Below, piece by piece: positions 33,790 to 43,590 of a DNA stretch of 64,000 bases; the stretch's first letter is position 1; every line of letters begins with the position of its first letter. The stretch lies in contig NZ_AP027363.1 in the NCBI RefSeq assembly GCF_030295955.1, positions 868,001 to 932,000 of the forward strand, in the 5' to 3' direction. Below the pieces are notes generated by a model that was given only the letters and a program-made list of their open reading frames with translations, was not told where the DNA came from and did not search any database. The stretch is from Thalassotalea agarivorans. Its GTDB lineage: Bacteria > Pseudomonadota > Gammaproteobacteria > Enterobacterales > Alteromonadaceae. The translations under genes and the position numbers were made by a program.

Positions 33790-35136
33790 CTAAATATTAA
33801 ACTGCACATACAGTGTATTGTAATTACTGCCGCCTTTGATGCGTCCATATTGTGAGGATTGTTCAAAGATCGCTGATCTGTGGTGAATACTCCAACCCAC
33901 CCAAACATCGTTTAGTGCATTAACGTTGAATAAATCACCTAAACTCACATCTAATGAAAAATCGAGATAGTTGATAAACTTACTTGGGCGATAACCTTTC
34001 TCTTCCATTTCCGTTAATTCGATATAGGTCATGTCTGACACATAAGAAAAGCCTTCGGCAACGCCAAAGCGCCACGCTGTTGGCCACGTAAAGGTGTAAT
34101 AGGCTTTAATACCAACATCATATTCTTGGATATGTTGGTCAATTTGAACGGAGTTAGTATCTGATGGTAAGTCGCTGTTTTTCCAGTGCCAACCAATACC
34201 CGTTTGCAGATATATGTCGATTGGCAAACTAAACAGTTCGTCTGTTAGCGGGTAACCATAGAACAATGAAGTCATTTGGTTGTTATAAGGATCTTTTTCC
34301 CAATCAAAGCGAATGATATCACCAATATTTGATGGTGTGGCAAAGCCGTGAGCTATACGCAAATACCCTTTATTGCGCAGCTTTTCTTTACGTTGCTTGG
34401 TGATGTCGTTGAAAAACGCAAAGCCTAAATAAGCTTCGCCATGGACACTCTTGTCGACTAGCTGTTGGTCGTTAAAGCGCGCATCTTTGGCAGCACTATC
34501 TATTGAGGTAACAGCAAATGAACCAATCAAATAGAAGTTAGAGGCAACGTGATAGCGCGTTTCTATTTTGCCGGTAAACTCTACGCCACCGTCGATACGT
34601 TGCTGAGTAATGTCTTCTAATGCAAAGTATCGGCTGTTGAAATCTTCACTTTTAAAGCGTGCGCCAACACTGGGCATAAACTCCCAGCTGCCCGTTTGAA
34701 AATACCATTGGTTATTTACGTTGGCGTAAAGGTTGCCGTCTTTATCGGTGAGTAACTCGGCATCTAAATGGCTGTTGTAGCTAAATTTACGGCGCAGTTG
34801 CACACCGAAATCCCAACCATCACCATGGACTTGGTTCTGATAAGAGGCGGGAATATCGAAAAAGCGTAATCGCGAAAATAAGTTAACCTGCCAGTCTTGG
34901 TTTTCGTAAAGGTGATAACCACCTTCTATGCCTCTTAGGTAAAAGTCTTCACCTTGAAAAAATAGCATTGGGACGAAGCTTGTTACTTTATCTTCAGGTG
35001 TTGCAAACGGAATGCTCGCTTGTCTGACGGCAGCGCCTAATCCCCAGTTTTGTTCCGAAAACACTTTTTCGTCTTCAGCTAATGCTGAATGTGACAATAG
35101 GGCGCAGCTAATGCTTGCTAACACAACTCGCTTCAT
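33790..35136 (-). CDS. MipA/OmpV-like outer-membrane protein
   Basis: The 448-aa protein has a signal peptide (MKRVVLASISCALLSHSALA) and a MipA/OmpV-like N-terminal pattern (NWGLGAAVRQASIPFATPED, then VPMLFFQGEDFYLRGIEGGY). Amphipathic strands and a C-terminal Tyr/Phe-rich end (YNTLYVQFNI) fit a beta barrel. It is longer than classical MipA (about 250 aa), so it may be a fused or divergent relative. It sits at the edge of the accessory region. Confidence 0.65.
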   Translation of the reverse strand: MKRVVLASISCALLSHSALAEDEKVFSEQNWGLGAAVRQASIPFATPEDKVTSFVPMLFFQGEDFYLRGIEGGYHLYENQDWQVNLFSRLRFFDIPASYQNQVHGDGWDFGVQLRRKFSYNSHLDAELLTDKDGNLYANVNNQWYFQTGSWEFMPSVGARFKSEDFNSRYFALEDITQQRIDGGVEFTGKIETRYHVASNFYLIGSFAVTSIDSAAKDARFNDQQLVDKSVHGEAYLGFAFFNDITKQRKEKLRNKGYLRIAHGFATPSNIGDIIRFDWEKDPYNNQMTSLFYGYPLTDELFSLPIDIYLQTGIGWHWKNSDLPSDTNSVQIDQHIQEYDVGIKAYYTFTWPTAWRFGVAEGFSYVSDMTYIELTEMEEKGYRPSKFINYLDFSLDVSLGDLFNVNALNDVWVGWSIHHRSAIFEQSSQYGRIKGGSNYNTLYVQFNI

Positions 35137-35231
35137 ATTTTTATTCCATTTTCAGTTGGTTAGTTATAACTGTAGCGAGTTTTGGCTAAAATGTTAATCT
35201 TTGGTAAATGTTTATTGGTAGGGAAGTGCGT

Positions 35232-35546
35232 TTAGTTTGAACTGCCATGTTCGCCGCCAGTGCTAGCAAATTGGTTGCATTGTGCCATTTGTTTACCATC
35301 AGGGTAAAAACACACAGGCAAGGTACCGTTTTCTCTGCCACGCCAGCGCTGGCCAATGTACGAGATTTGGCCATTATCGTAATACCATTTCACCTCTCCG
35401 TGAATGGCACCTTTGTCTTTTTCAGCAAAGTACTTGATAGAACCATCGGCGCGGTAAATCTTTACATACGTGTCCGTTGATTCTATCTGTTGTTCATCTG
35501 AAGGTGGCGCTAATAGGGCAAAACTTAGCAGTAAAGCGTTAAACAT
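35232..35546 (-). CDS. Small exported protein with MORN-like motif, unknown
   Basis: The 104-aa protein has a short hydrophobic start (MFNALLLSFALLA) and a body with a MORN/YwqK-like repeat: IKYFAEKDKGAIHGEVKWYY, then DNGQISYIGQRWRGREN and FYPDGKQMAQCNQ. Its start overlaps the end of the hemolysin-III-type gene by 8 bp, so the two are translated from one message. The function is unknown. Confidence 0.6.
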   Translation of the reverse strand: MFNALLLSFALLAPPSDEQQIESTDTYVKIYRADGSIKYFAEKDKGAIHGEVKWYYDNGQISYIGQRWRGRENGTLPVCFYPDGKQMAQCNQFASTGGEHGSSN

Positions 35547-36177
35547 AAAGCGCCATCATAAAGAAGTGACAAATTGCTGCGGCTAATACAAATAAATGCC
35601 AAAGTGCATGCATATACGGCACGCTTTTCATGGCATAGAAAATAACGCCAATCGCGTAGGTTAAACCACCTGCAACTAATAACACCAAGCCACCTGTAGG
35701 TAGCTGTTGATACAGCGGCTTAATAATCGCAAGCGCAGCAAACCCCATAATTAAGTAGGTCGCTAGCGATATCTTTTGATACTTACCGGCAAATTTTATT
35801 TTAAACACAATACCAATAATGGCGCAGCTCCAGATGATGGATAGCATGGTATAGCCAACAACTCCTGGCACTGTGATCAGCATCAGTGGTGTATACGATC
35901 CTGCGATCAACAAATAAATGGCGCAATGATCGATGCGTTTTAAAATAAATTTCGCTTTTTCGTTTAATACAGCATGGTAGAGCGTAGAAGCCATAAACAG
36001 AATGACTAACGAAGCGCCATAAATTGCGAAACTAGTAACATGCGTCGCTGTTTGATTATAGGCAGCATACGTAACAAGAAAGGTGAGTCCTATCACACTT
36101 AATATTGCGCCGAGTCCATGGCTAATCGCGTTTGCGAGCTCTTCGCCCAGCGAATATTGGGAAATAGCGTTAGTCAT
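35539..36177 (-). CDS. Hemolysin III (PAQR-like) family membrane protein
   Basis: The 212-aa protein has seven hydrophobic segments and the family motifs: ELANAISHGLGAILSVIG, ASTLYHAVL near residue 65, KRIDHCAIYLLIAGSYTPLM, and the C-terminal HALWHLFVLAAAICHFFMM. The conserved Ser, His and Asp residues of the metal site are present. Despite its name, the family's physiological role in most bacteria is unclear (lipid hydrolase or receptor-like fold). It is the first gene of a two-gene unit. Confidence 0.9.
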   Translation of the reverse strand: MTNAISQYSLGEELANAISHGLGAILSVIGLTFLVTYAAYNQTATHVTSFAIYGASLVILFMASTLYHAVLNEKAKFILKRIDHCAIYLLIAGSYTPLMLITVPGVVGYTMLSIIWSCAIIGIVFKIKFAGKYQKISLATYLIMGFAALAIIKPLYQQLPTGGLVLLVAGGLTYAIGVIFYAMKSVPYMHALWHLFVLAAAICHFFMMALYV

Positions 36178-36337
36178 ATATAGTTTTAGTGTACAAGTGT
36201 ACGCTGAATTTTATCAGCATTGTTCGAATAATAGAAGTAGTAAACCAGATTTATTGCCGTTGGTCATGTGTTAATTTTGTATGTTTTTTGTACAGAAATG
36301 CTAATTTAAAGTTGCACTATTGACGAGGATCTATAGA

Positions 36338-37864
36338 ATGGATCCTAATAACAATAAAAAAGAAGCGGTAATTCAAGGTATTATGGGTGAAGGTCGATAT
36401 ATACTAATCGTCGACGATGATCTGATCAGACGCGAACAACTTGAAATGGTGCTTGCCTTTTCCGGCGAACCATTCAAGGTGTGCACCCGTGATTTACTGC
36501 AAGAAAATGTCCGCTCCCTCAATGAAATCCTTTCGATCGTCCTCTGTGGCGAGATCACCGACGACTATCTAGATATTGTTAAACAAAACCCGGCATGCCC
36601 ATTTATGCTATTTGACGTAGACGATGAATCGTTAATGGATCCTTGTCGCAACGTGGTAGGGCATTTATCGTCACCGTTAGAACAAAAGCAACTGGTTAAT
36701 TATATTTACCGTTGTCATCAGTATCACAATAAACTGCCGAGCAAAAAGAGCCGTGGTTTAAAGTCACGTAAGCTATTTAAAACGTTAGTTGGGGTAAGCC
36801 AACCTATTCAACAAGTACGTTTTCTTATTGAGCAGGTTGCCAGTACAAAAGCTAACGTGTTGATATTAGGTGAATCTGGTACAGGTAAAGAAGTAGTCGC
36901 GCGAAGTATTCATGAACTTTCACCTCGGGCGAAGAAGCCATTTGTGCCAGTTAACTGTGGTGCGATCCCGTCGGATCTTTTAGAAAGTGAATTGTTTGGC
37001 CATGAAAAAGGTGCGTTTACCGGCGCTATCACAACGCGTAAAGGGCGTTTTGAATTAGCCGAAGGTGGTACCGTATTTTTGGATGAAATTGGCGATATGC
37101 CGCATCCAATGCAAGTTAAGTTACTTCGTATACTGCAAGAGCGCACGTTTGAACGGATTGGCAGTGATAAAAGTATAAAAGCGGATGTCCGCATTATTGC
37201 GGCAACTCATCAAAATTTAGAAGACATGCTGCAAAAGAAAACGTTTAGGGAAGATTTGTATTATCGCCTTAACGTATTTTCAATCAGCATGCCGCCGCTA
37301 AGAGAAAGACGAGAAGATATTCCGCTGTTAATTGAAGAATTAACCGAAAAATTCAAACAAGAGCATGGCGCTGGTGTAAGGTTTAATGACCAGGCTGTGT
37401 CGTCGTTACAACAAGATAACTGGCGCGGTAATGTACGTGAATTGGCAAATTTGATCGAACGCATGATCATCATGTATGGCAATCAAGTGATTAATGTTCA
37501 CCAACTACCAGACACCTACCAGCACATTGGTGGCGAAGAATACATTCCTAAGTATCCGGATGCCATTGTAGAGCCCGAAGTGTTTAATGAAATACTTTCG
37601 CGCTTTGATTATCTTAAAGATGAAATTCCTCAGCAACGAGGTCCTGCGGTACAAATTGCAGACGTTGATGAGCTGCCTGAAGAAGGGCTCAACCTTAAAT
37701 CCTACCTAGCCGATCTTGAAGTTTCTATGCTTACACAGGCATTAGAGCGCAATGATTGGGTTATCGCACGCGCCGCAGAAATGCTCGATATGGGTCGTAC
37801 AACACTGATTGAAAAAATGAGAAAGTACGATTTGAAAAAAGAGTATAGAGAAAAAACTAGTTAA
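36338..37864 (+). CDS. Sigma-54-dependent activator of the FlrA/FleQ type
   Basis: The 508-aa protein starts at 36338 (GAGGA upstream). It has a FleQ-like N-terminal domain to about residue 140 ([20 protein letters not shown]) and an AAA+ domain with Walker A GESGTGKE near 178, the sigma-54 loop GAFTGA near 225 and Walker B FLDEIGD. A Fis-type helix-turn-helix ends the protein ([20 protein letters not shown]). FlrA/FleQ proteins control flagellar or polysaccharide genes. No flagellar genes or FlrBC partners are near, so it may be a VpsR-like or other paralogue. Ability to activate sigma-54 is indicated by the intact GAFTGA. Confidence 0.85.
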   Translation: MDPNNNKKEAVIQGIMGEGRYILIVDDDLIRREQLEMVLAFSGEPFKVCTRDLLQENVRSLNEILSIVLCGEITDDYLDIVKQNPACPFMLFDVDDESLMDPCRNVVGHLSSPLEQKQLVNYIYRCHQYHNKLPSKKSRGLKSRKLFKTLVGVSQPIQQVRFLIEQVASTKANVLILGESGTGKEVVARSIHELSPRAKKPFVPVNCGAIPSDLLESELFGHEKGAFTGAITTRKGRFELAEGGTVFLDEIGDMPHPMQVKLLRILQERTFERIGSDKSIKADVRIIAATHQNLEDMLQKKTFREDLYYRLNVFSISMPPLRERREDIPLLIEELTEKFKQEHGAGVRFNDQAVSSLQQDNWRGNVRELANLIERMIIMYGNQVINVHQLPDTYQHIGGEEYIPKYPDAIVEPEVFNEILSRFDYLKDEIPQQRGPAVQIADVDELPEEGLNLKSYLADLEVSMLTQALERNDWVIARAAEMLDMGRTTLIEKMRKYDLKKEYREKTS

Positions 37865-38020
37865 ACTTTTTTCCACTTCCTTGTGCATTTTTTTGTTTTT
37901 ATCCGGTCAAACAGGTAACATTGTCGCCATTATGCGTCATAGCACCCACCATCACGTGCTGTGAACACTGGCTTTACTCTGTTTTAATTCGTGGAATAAC
38001 AAAAATTCAAGGGATGCATA

Positions 38021-38818
38021 GTGAGTTTGAGCATTTACAGACTAGTTGCTTTATTTCTTCTACTTTTATTATCAGGCTGTGCAACAGGCCCTGATGACGA
38101 TCCAAAAGATCCGCTAGAACCATTAAACCGTCCACTTTGGACGTTTACTTATGATTATGCTGACAAGTATGTCGCGCGTCCTGTATCGCTGACATACGGC
38201 GAATACATGCCCATTTTTATGCGCACGGGCTTGTATAACATGGTGCAAAATTTAAATGAGCCTTCAACGTTTGTGAACCATTTATTGGTTTTAAACTTTG
38301 AAGAAGCTGCCAAAACATCGGGACGTTTTGTGCTTAACTCCACCATAGGTGTACTTGGCTTTTACGATCCTGCCGCCGATTTTGATTGGGCAAGAAACGA
38401 AAAAGAATTTGGTGAAGTGCTAGGTCGATACGGCGTACCAGACGGCCCATTTTTGGTAATACCAGGCTACAAAGCAACGTCGGTGCGTGAAGAGGTTGGC
38501 GATTTTATCGATGAATACTATTGGCCTTATACCTTGTTTGGTTTTTGGCCGAGTTTAGCGTTTTGGGGCATCAATGCGATGGAAAATCGTATCGCGTTGG
38601 TTGAACAAGAACCCCTGCTGGAAGATGCGTTTGACCAATATGAATTTGTTAAAAACGCGTATTTCCAGAACATGAAATACAAGGTGTGGGATGGTAACCC
38701 ACCTGTTGAAGAATTACCTGAAGACGACGAAGATTTTGAAAACTTCCTAGATGAAATGGACGATTTTGAGTCGTATGACGATACAGAAGAACCAAGTAGC
38801 GAAACAAGCGATAACTAA
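38021..38818 (+). CDS. mlaA: MlaA (VacJ) outer-membrane lipoprotein
   Basis: MlaA removes mislocalised phospholipids from the outer leaflet of the outer membrane and passes them to MlaC. The 265-aa protein starts at GTG, with AAGGGA upstream, and has a lipobox (LLLLLSGC). The family core is clear: DPLEPLNRPLWTFTYDYADK, FVNHLLVLNFEEAAKTSGRF, LNSTIGVLGFYDPAADF and DGPFLVIPGYKATSVREEVG. The C-terminus is unusually acidic (about 35 residues rich in Asp and Glu). MlaBCDEF are not encoded nearby, as is common. Confidence 0.95.
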   Translation: MSLSIYRLVALFLLLLLSGCATGPDDDPKDPLEPLNRPLWTFTYDYADKYVARPVSLTYGEYMPIFMRTGLYNMVQNLNEPSTFVNHLLVLNFEEAAKTSGRFVLNSTIGVLGFYDPAADFDWARNEKEFGEVLGRYGVPDGPFLVIPGYKATSVREEVGDFIDEYYWPYTLFGFWPSLAFWGINAMENRIALVEQEPLLEDAFDQYEFVKNAYFQNMKYKVWDGNPPVEELPEDDEDFENFLDEMDDFESYDDTEEPSSETSDN

Positions 38819-38880
38819 ACTTGTTTTGCTGTTGAACTGTATATAGATAAGTTTAAGCAATATTTAAGAGGCGTTTACGC

Positions 38881-39195
38881 GTGTACTTTTCTACAAATAA
38901 CATGGAGGCATTGGCCTCATTTTCCCTACGCGAAAAACAACAAATCATCACGCTGGCTGGTGAAAAGCTGACCGCGCCGCAAAAGTTTGTCATCAATATA
39001 CTTAAGCTTATTTTATTGATCCCACCATTTATGTATTTAGCCAACCTAGCGTGGGGGCCATTCTTAGTCGCCGTGGCAGGTGCTGCGTTGTTTTATGTTG
39101 TTGTGTTAAGGCCGATTTATCTCAGTTATTGCGTTGAGCATTTAGATGCGGCAATTAAGCAGTTTAAGCGCATGCAGCAAACGGAAGAAGACTAA
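38881..39195 (+). CDS. Small inner-membrane protein, DUF6170-like
   Basis: The 104-aa product starts at GTG and reads MYFSTNNMEALASFSLREKQ. Two hydrophobic segments (about 41-57 and 60-78) and a basic C-terminal helix are visible. The N-terminal pattern FSTxN...LREKQQIITLAGEKL resembles the DUF6170 family as I remember it. The function is unknown. It is convergent with the outer-membrane protein gene at 39206. Confidence 0.65.
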   Translation: MYFSTNNMEALASFSLREKQQIITLAGEKLTAPQKFVINILKLILLIPPFMYLANLAWGPFLVAVAGAALFYVVVLRPIYLSYCVEHLDAAIKQFKRMQQTEED

Positions 39196-39205
39196 AGCTA
39201 GCCCC

Positions 39206-40459
39206 TTAAAAGTAGTAACGCAAACTCGCGTAAGCACTTAGTGGGTATGCGCCAAATTCAGAGCGTGTCACGATTTGTTGCTGGTCTTGAATCAGCGCAT
39301 CGCCATGGGTTAAGTAAACGCCAAAGTCTGAATATAAGTTGTCGCTCCAACTCGTTTCCATACTTAACGTAACAAACGTTGATTGATCGGATAGGTTGAT
39401 AAAGGCGCTTGCAGCAAGCGTATTTAGCGCTGACAACTGCCTTGATAGCGACGGAATAATATAGTGCTCCCCAAACAAGAAAACGCCGCCTCTTAAATAG
39501 GGCGCTGTCTCTGCTAACTGGGTGTAGTCTTCGGCGTTGTTACTCCCTGCGCCATTGTAGTGGTATTCAGCCATTACTATCGTATATTCGTCCAAGGCAT
39601 AGTCAAAACCTATTGAGCTTCTTAAGTAGTTGTCAGTAAACTCTGGGGCGGTATCTGTAATTGTATTCGGAAGCGGATCGCCATTTGCAATAAGGTAAGC
39701 GGCTTCAAACCAAAAGCCAAAGTCGCCAATTGCACGTTCAATACCACCACCAAGCAACAAAGCAGAATCTAATGCGATAGCGATAGCTTCTACATCGTTA
39801 ACATCAAGTGTCATTTTAGTGCGAACGAAGGCGGCGATATTCTCTTTTTCGGCATCTTGACCAATAATTACGCCAGTATCTAAAGTGGAAAAGTCGCCAA
39901 GTGCAAACTGAGCTCTTACTGCATCTATACCAATACGGTATTCCTGATTTAAGGTTTGAATCGCAAAGGGCACAAAGATATCTGTCGGATTAATAAAGCG
40001 GGCGCTACCGAACGAGATCACCTGCCTGCCCAGGGTTAAATCTCCCCATGTATCTGAATATTGATAATTGAAGCGATCTAGATTTTGTAGTGTCACAAAA
40101 TCGCCGTCTTCATCACCTATATATTGATCAAGATCTTTATATCGATAACGATTACTTGCCAACGCAAAGGTAGAGCCGAGCAATTCATTGCCGCTCAGTA
40201 TATTTGCCTCGGTGAAATAAATTGGTTGAATTTCATAATGCACTTCAGCATTGTGATTTCCGCCCAGGTAGCTAAACATAACCCGTGCGGCGTTTTGTGA
40301 TTGATTGCCAAGCGCAAAGTCGTCAGCGCCATAAATCTCGATATCTTGTTGATACAGCAAGTAGCTTTTTAAGTACCCGGTAACATCGAAATCGTCTGCC
40401 AAAACAGGCAATGGCAAGCATAACAGGGCTGTAAGACTAAGGCTTCGTAACATCTTCAA
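39206..40459 (-). CDS. Outer-membrane beta-barrel protein (DUF1302-like), last gene of a Lol-like operon
   Basis: The 417-aa protein has a signal peptide ([19 protein letters not shown]) and a long barrel-like body. DUF1302-like features include LTLGRQVISFGSARFINPTD near residue 140 and the C-terminal aromatic end SAYASLRYYF. Its start overlaps the ATPase gene by 23 bp, so it is translated with it. It could be the outer-membrane receiver for material exported by the upstream ABC system; that is inference. Confidence 0.7.
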   Translation of the reverse strand: MKMLRSLSLTALLCLPLPVLADDFDVTGYLKSYLLYQQDIEIYGADDFALGNQSQNAARVMFSYLGGNHNAEVHYEIQPIYFTEANILSGNELLGSTFALASNRYRYKDLDQYIGDEDGDFVTLQNLDRFNYQYSDTWGDLTLGRQVISFGSARFINPTDIFVPFAIQTLNQEYRIGIDAVRAQFALGDFSTLDTGVIIGQDAEKENIAAFVRTKMTLDVNDVEAIAIALDSALLLGGGIERAIGDFGFWFEAAYLIANGDPLPNTITDTAPEFTDNYLRSSIGFDYALDEYTIVMAEYHYNGAGSNNAEDYTQLAETAPYLRGGVFLFGEHYIIPSLSRQLSALNTLAASAFINLSDQSTFVTLSMETSWSDNLYSDFGVYLTHGDALIQDQQQIVTRSEFGAYPLSAYASLRYYF

Positions 40460-41126
40460 CTACTTTGCCATCGACCAGGCGGATAATACGTTTGGCGCTA
40501 TCCATAATTTTGGGGTCGTGGGTTGCAAAAACAAAGGTCATGTTGTTTTCTTCATTAAGGGTTTTCATTAAATGGATTAAGTCCATTCCCGTATGAGAAT
40601 CGAGGTTAGCGGTGGGTTCGTCTGCCAAAATAATACTCGGTTTAGATACCATAGCGCGAGCAATAGCGACCCGTTGTTGTTGCCCGCCAGAAAGCTGAGC
40701 AGGCCTTCTATCGGCTTTTCCGGTTAAACCAACTTGTGCCAACATATCGTCTACACGCTGTTTGCGTTCTTTAGCACTTACCCCTTGAAGTAACATGATG
40801 TATTCCGCGTTTTCTTCGGCGCTAAGCACGGGAATTAAGTTGTATGCTTGGAAAATAAAGCCAATATGATCGCGTCTAAAATCAGATAACTCTGCGCCGG
40901 TCATTGAACTGATGTTTTTACCATCTAGCATCACTGCGCCGCTTGAGGGATTGTCTAGTCCACCAATCATCTGCAACAGGGTTGTTTTACCCGAGCCTGA
41001 TGGGCCAATTATCGCCGTAAATTCACCTTCTTCTATGGTGATATTCACGTTTTGCATAGCCTGCACAAGCGTATCACCTTTACCAAAGTGTCTACATAAA
41101 TCGATAGTTTCAATAACTTTGCTCAT
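40437..41126 (-). CDS. ABC transporter ATPase, LolD/MacB type
   Basis: The 229-aa protein, starting [20 protein letters not shown] with GGAAA upstream, has Walker [10 protein letters not shown], signature [15 protein letters not shown], Walker [17 protein letters not shown] and the His switch ATHDP. This is the LolD/MacB/FtsE class that powers FtsX-type permeases. It is the fourth gene of a five-gene operon with two permeases and a LolA-like protein. Confidence 0.93.
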   Translation of the reverse strand: MSKVIETIDLCRHFGKGDTLVQAMQNVNITIEEGEFTAIIGPSGSGKTTLLQMIGGLDNPSSGAVMLDGKNISSMTGAELSDFRRDHIGFIFQAYNLIPVLSAEENAEYIMLLQGVSAKERKQRVDDMLAQVGLTGKADRRPAQLSGGQQQRVAIARAMVSKPSIILADEPTANLDSHTGMDLIHLMKTLNEENNMTFVFATHDPKIMDSAKRIIRLVDGKVVEDVTKP

Positions 41127-41137
41127 GTGTTTCCTTT

Positions 41138-42367
41138 TTAGGTTTTTCGCATTGCGATTGAAGGTTGTAATTTGGATGCGTGTATTGCCGGATACAAGCA
41201 AGCTACTATAGTGACGGTGAGAATGCCTAACGCCAGCTCAACAAATGTGAGATGCGACATAATGAGCTTTATTGGTTCATTTAAGGTCACGCCAGATATC
41301 TCCATCGACTCACCCAAGGTAATGCCATGAATACTACCCCAGTAGGATAAGGCATAACCCAGTATTAACCCAGCAGCAATGCTGAGCAGCCCAATGTAAA
41401 AGCCTTCTTTAATGATTTGCCAAAACAGTTGCGACTTACGCGTACCAATAGCCAACAAAATACCAAATTCATAGTGTCGCTCGTAAATAGACATAAACAT
41501 GGTATTAATCAGCCCCAATGCAATCAAAATGTACATGATGATGGATACAATCAAGGTGGAGAATCCTGACATATCGACCATGCTACTGATTTGAGGAAAC
41601 AGTGCTTTCCAACCTAAAAACTCAATGTCTTTGTCATCAAACTGATGCCAAAACGGATCGTCTTGTTGATCGACGATTGCCTTGTCATTTAGCTGCAGTG
41701 CTATTTCATGGACACCGTCGATATTCACTAGTTGCTTTGCTTTATCTATATTGATAAAAAGCAATCCGCTATCCATTAGCCTGTCGTTAAATGAAAAAAC
41801 ACCGCTTAATCGAAATAGCTCTTGCGACAATTCACCGCCATTGGCCTGTGAGATAGTGACAACGATTCTATCGCCTAGAGACACTTGCAGAATATCTGCT
41901 AGTTCCTTACCCATGATCAGCTCTTGCGGCTTGCCACTTAGATATTCACCTTCAACTATTGCCTGCGCAATTTTAGATACTTGTGCTTCTTTTTCGCCGT
42001 CAATGCCATAAACAGCGCCTGCTGATACATTTTCTGACGATGACACCATGCCAGAGGCAATGACGCGAGGCGAAACGTATTGTACTTTCGGCGATGCCGC
42101 TAAGGTGCTTTCTATACGTTCGACATCGGTCATATATTTGTCGACATCATTGTTCTTTCGATACTGCGCGTGATGCAGTTGCGCTTCACCTAAAAAGGTA
42201 CTGGTGGTGATTGAAACCATAGATTTCATATAGCCTCGCACCATAGCATCGGTAAACATTAGCGCTGCTAGACAAGAGGCTATTAACAATATGGTGAGTA
42301 TGGTTCGGCGAGTGTTTCGAAAAATGCTTCGCAATGCCAACTGAGAGAGTAGTGAATATCTAGCCAT
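41138..42367 (-). CDS. FtsX/LolE-type ABC permease
   Basis: The 409-aa protein has one N-terminal transmembrane helix (about 20-40), a large periplasmic MacB-like domain (about 45-265) and three C-terminal helices with the FtsX pattern (YERHYEFGILLAIGTRKSQL). It forms a pair with the next permease upstream, as LolC and LolE do. The gap to the ATPase gene is 11 bp. Confidence 0.9.
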   Translation of the reverse strand: MARYSLLSQLALRSIFRNTRRTILTILLIASCLAALMFTDAMVRGYMKSMVSITTSTFLGEAQLHHAQYRKNNDVDKYMTDVERIESTLAASPKVQYVSPRVIASGMVSSSENVSAGAVYGIDGEKEAQVSKIAQAIVEGEYLSGKPQELIMGKELADILQVSLGDRIVVTISQANGGELSQELFRLSGVFSFNDRLMDSGLLFINIDKAKQLVNIDGVHEIALQLNDKAIVDQQDDPFWHQFDDKDIEFLGWKALFPQISSMVDMSGFSTLIVSIIMYILIALGLINTMFMSIYERHYEFGILLAIGTRKSQLFWQIIKEGFYIGLLSIAAGLILGYALSYWGSIHGITLGESMEISGVTLNEPIKLIMSHLTFVELALGILTVTIVACLYPAIHASKLQPSIAMRKT

Positions 42368-42375
42368 AAGCGCTC

Positions 42376-43590
42376 CTAAGTTGCCTGCATTGCTTCAACG
42401 GGCACAGTGCGCGCTGCTCTGATGGCTGGAATAAGGCTAACAAAGCACGTTGAACCAAGTACCACGAGCGTTGGCACGCCAATCACGAAAAGGCTGAATT
42501 CGCCAAGTAAGCTATCAAACAATACCCCACCCATATCGATTGGATCTGGCAAGGTAATACCATAGGTTTGCAAATAAAAGATAAGCCCAGCAGAAAAGAT
42601 GAAGCCGATCAGGCAACTAAACAACGCCAATAAGAACGACTCAAGTAATATCAATCTAAACAGCGTCATTGGGCGTGTACCTATCGATTTAAGCACGCCA
42701 AATTCTCTCGTGCGCTCCATAGTACTCATCAATACAGTGTTTAACACGCCAATAGAAACCAGCAGCATAATGATGGCTTGGCTGGCATAGTTGCCTTGTT
42801 TATCCGCTTCCATACTTTTGTAAAACGATTCTTCAACTTCTTGCCATGGAGAAACGGTGAGTTGCTCTGGTAGTTGCAGATCACGTGCAAAGGCACGGGC
42901 ATATTTTTGATGTGCCAGCAAAATAGCAATTTCATGTACTTGATTTGACGTCGATAGAAATTGGCTCATGGCCTCCATCGACAAATAAACATTGTTGCGT
43001 TCAAACGAATCTGACGTGCCAACAATAGCGTCAACAATAAAGATATCATTAGCGATAGAACCATCAATACCTTGTGAAATCAGTATTAACTCATCGCCCA
43101 AACCTAACCCTAAATTATGCGCTAAGGTAACACCTATCATAGCAGGGTAGTAGCCGTCTTGATTCGCGCCATAGGTTAGGTATTTCCCTTGTTTTACTTT
43201 GTGTTTTAACAAAGTTGTGTTTGCTTCAAGCTTTGGATCTATGCCAACCACTTGTGCTGGAAAGGTTTTGTTTTTTCCATAGGCGAGAGAAGGGCCATAC
43301 AAACGCGGCGAGGCGCTAATTACATTGGGGTTTTGCTGCAGTGAGGAAAGAATGGTCTCTGGGTCGTCTATTGTTTTATAAAGCGAGGGACGTTTTAAAT
43401 AGTTGCCCTTATGAATTTGAACATGACCGGTATGATCTTGAGTAAAAATATCGATCATATTGTTATAACTACCTTCAGATATAGACAACATCGAAGCAAG
43501 TAAAAAATAGCCACCGCTCATACTCAGCAAGGTGAGTATGCTGCGACGCTTGTTACGTAGAATATTTCGAAAAGCTAGCCTGACGATCAT
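42376..43590 (-). CDS. FtsX/LolC-type ABC permease
   Basis: The 404-aa protein has the same four-helix MacB/LolC layout: an N-terminal helix (ILTLLSMSGGYFLLASML), a periplasmic domain, and C-terminal helices with MERTREFGVLKSIGTRPMTL. It follows the LolA-like gene without a gap and precedes the second permease by 8 bp. Distinct from the housekeeping lolCDE, whose usual neighbours are absent here. Confidence 0.9.
   Translation of the reverse strand: MIVRLAFRNILRNKRRSILTLLSMSGGYFLLASMLSISEGSYNNMIDIFTQDHTGHVQIHKGNYLKRPSLYKTIDDPETILSSLQQNPNVISASPRLYGPSLAYGKNKTFPAQVVGIDPKLEANTTLLKHKVKQGKYLTYGANQDGYYPAMIGVTLAHNLGLGLGDELILISQGIDGSIANDIFIVDAIVGTSDSFERNNVYLSMEAMSQFLSTSNQVHEIAILLAHQKYARAFARDLQLPEQLTVSPWQEVEESFYKSMEADKQGNYASQAIIMLLVSIGVLNTVLMSTMERTREFGVLKSIGTRPMTLFRLILLESFLLALFSCLIGFIFSAGLIFYLQTYGITLPDPIDMGGVLFDSLLGEFSLFVIGVPTLVVLGSTCFVSLIPAIRAARTVPVEAMQAT

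Noticed and set aside
33741-33900. Plus-strand frame starting at the second Y1-leader copy (ATGATGCCAAC)
   Set aside because: After four codons it loses similarity to the transposase and runs antisense to the MipA-like gene, so it is only a remnant start.
36188-36204. GTGTACAAGTGTAC as an operator of the hemolysin-III gene
   Set aside because: It is a direct repeat of a sequence containing the self-complementary GTAC, so the apparent symmetry is weak; no other support.
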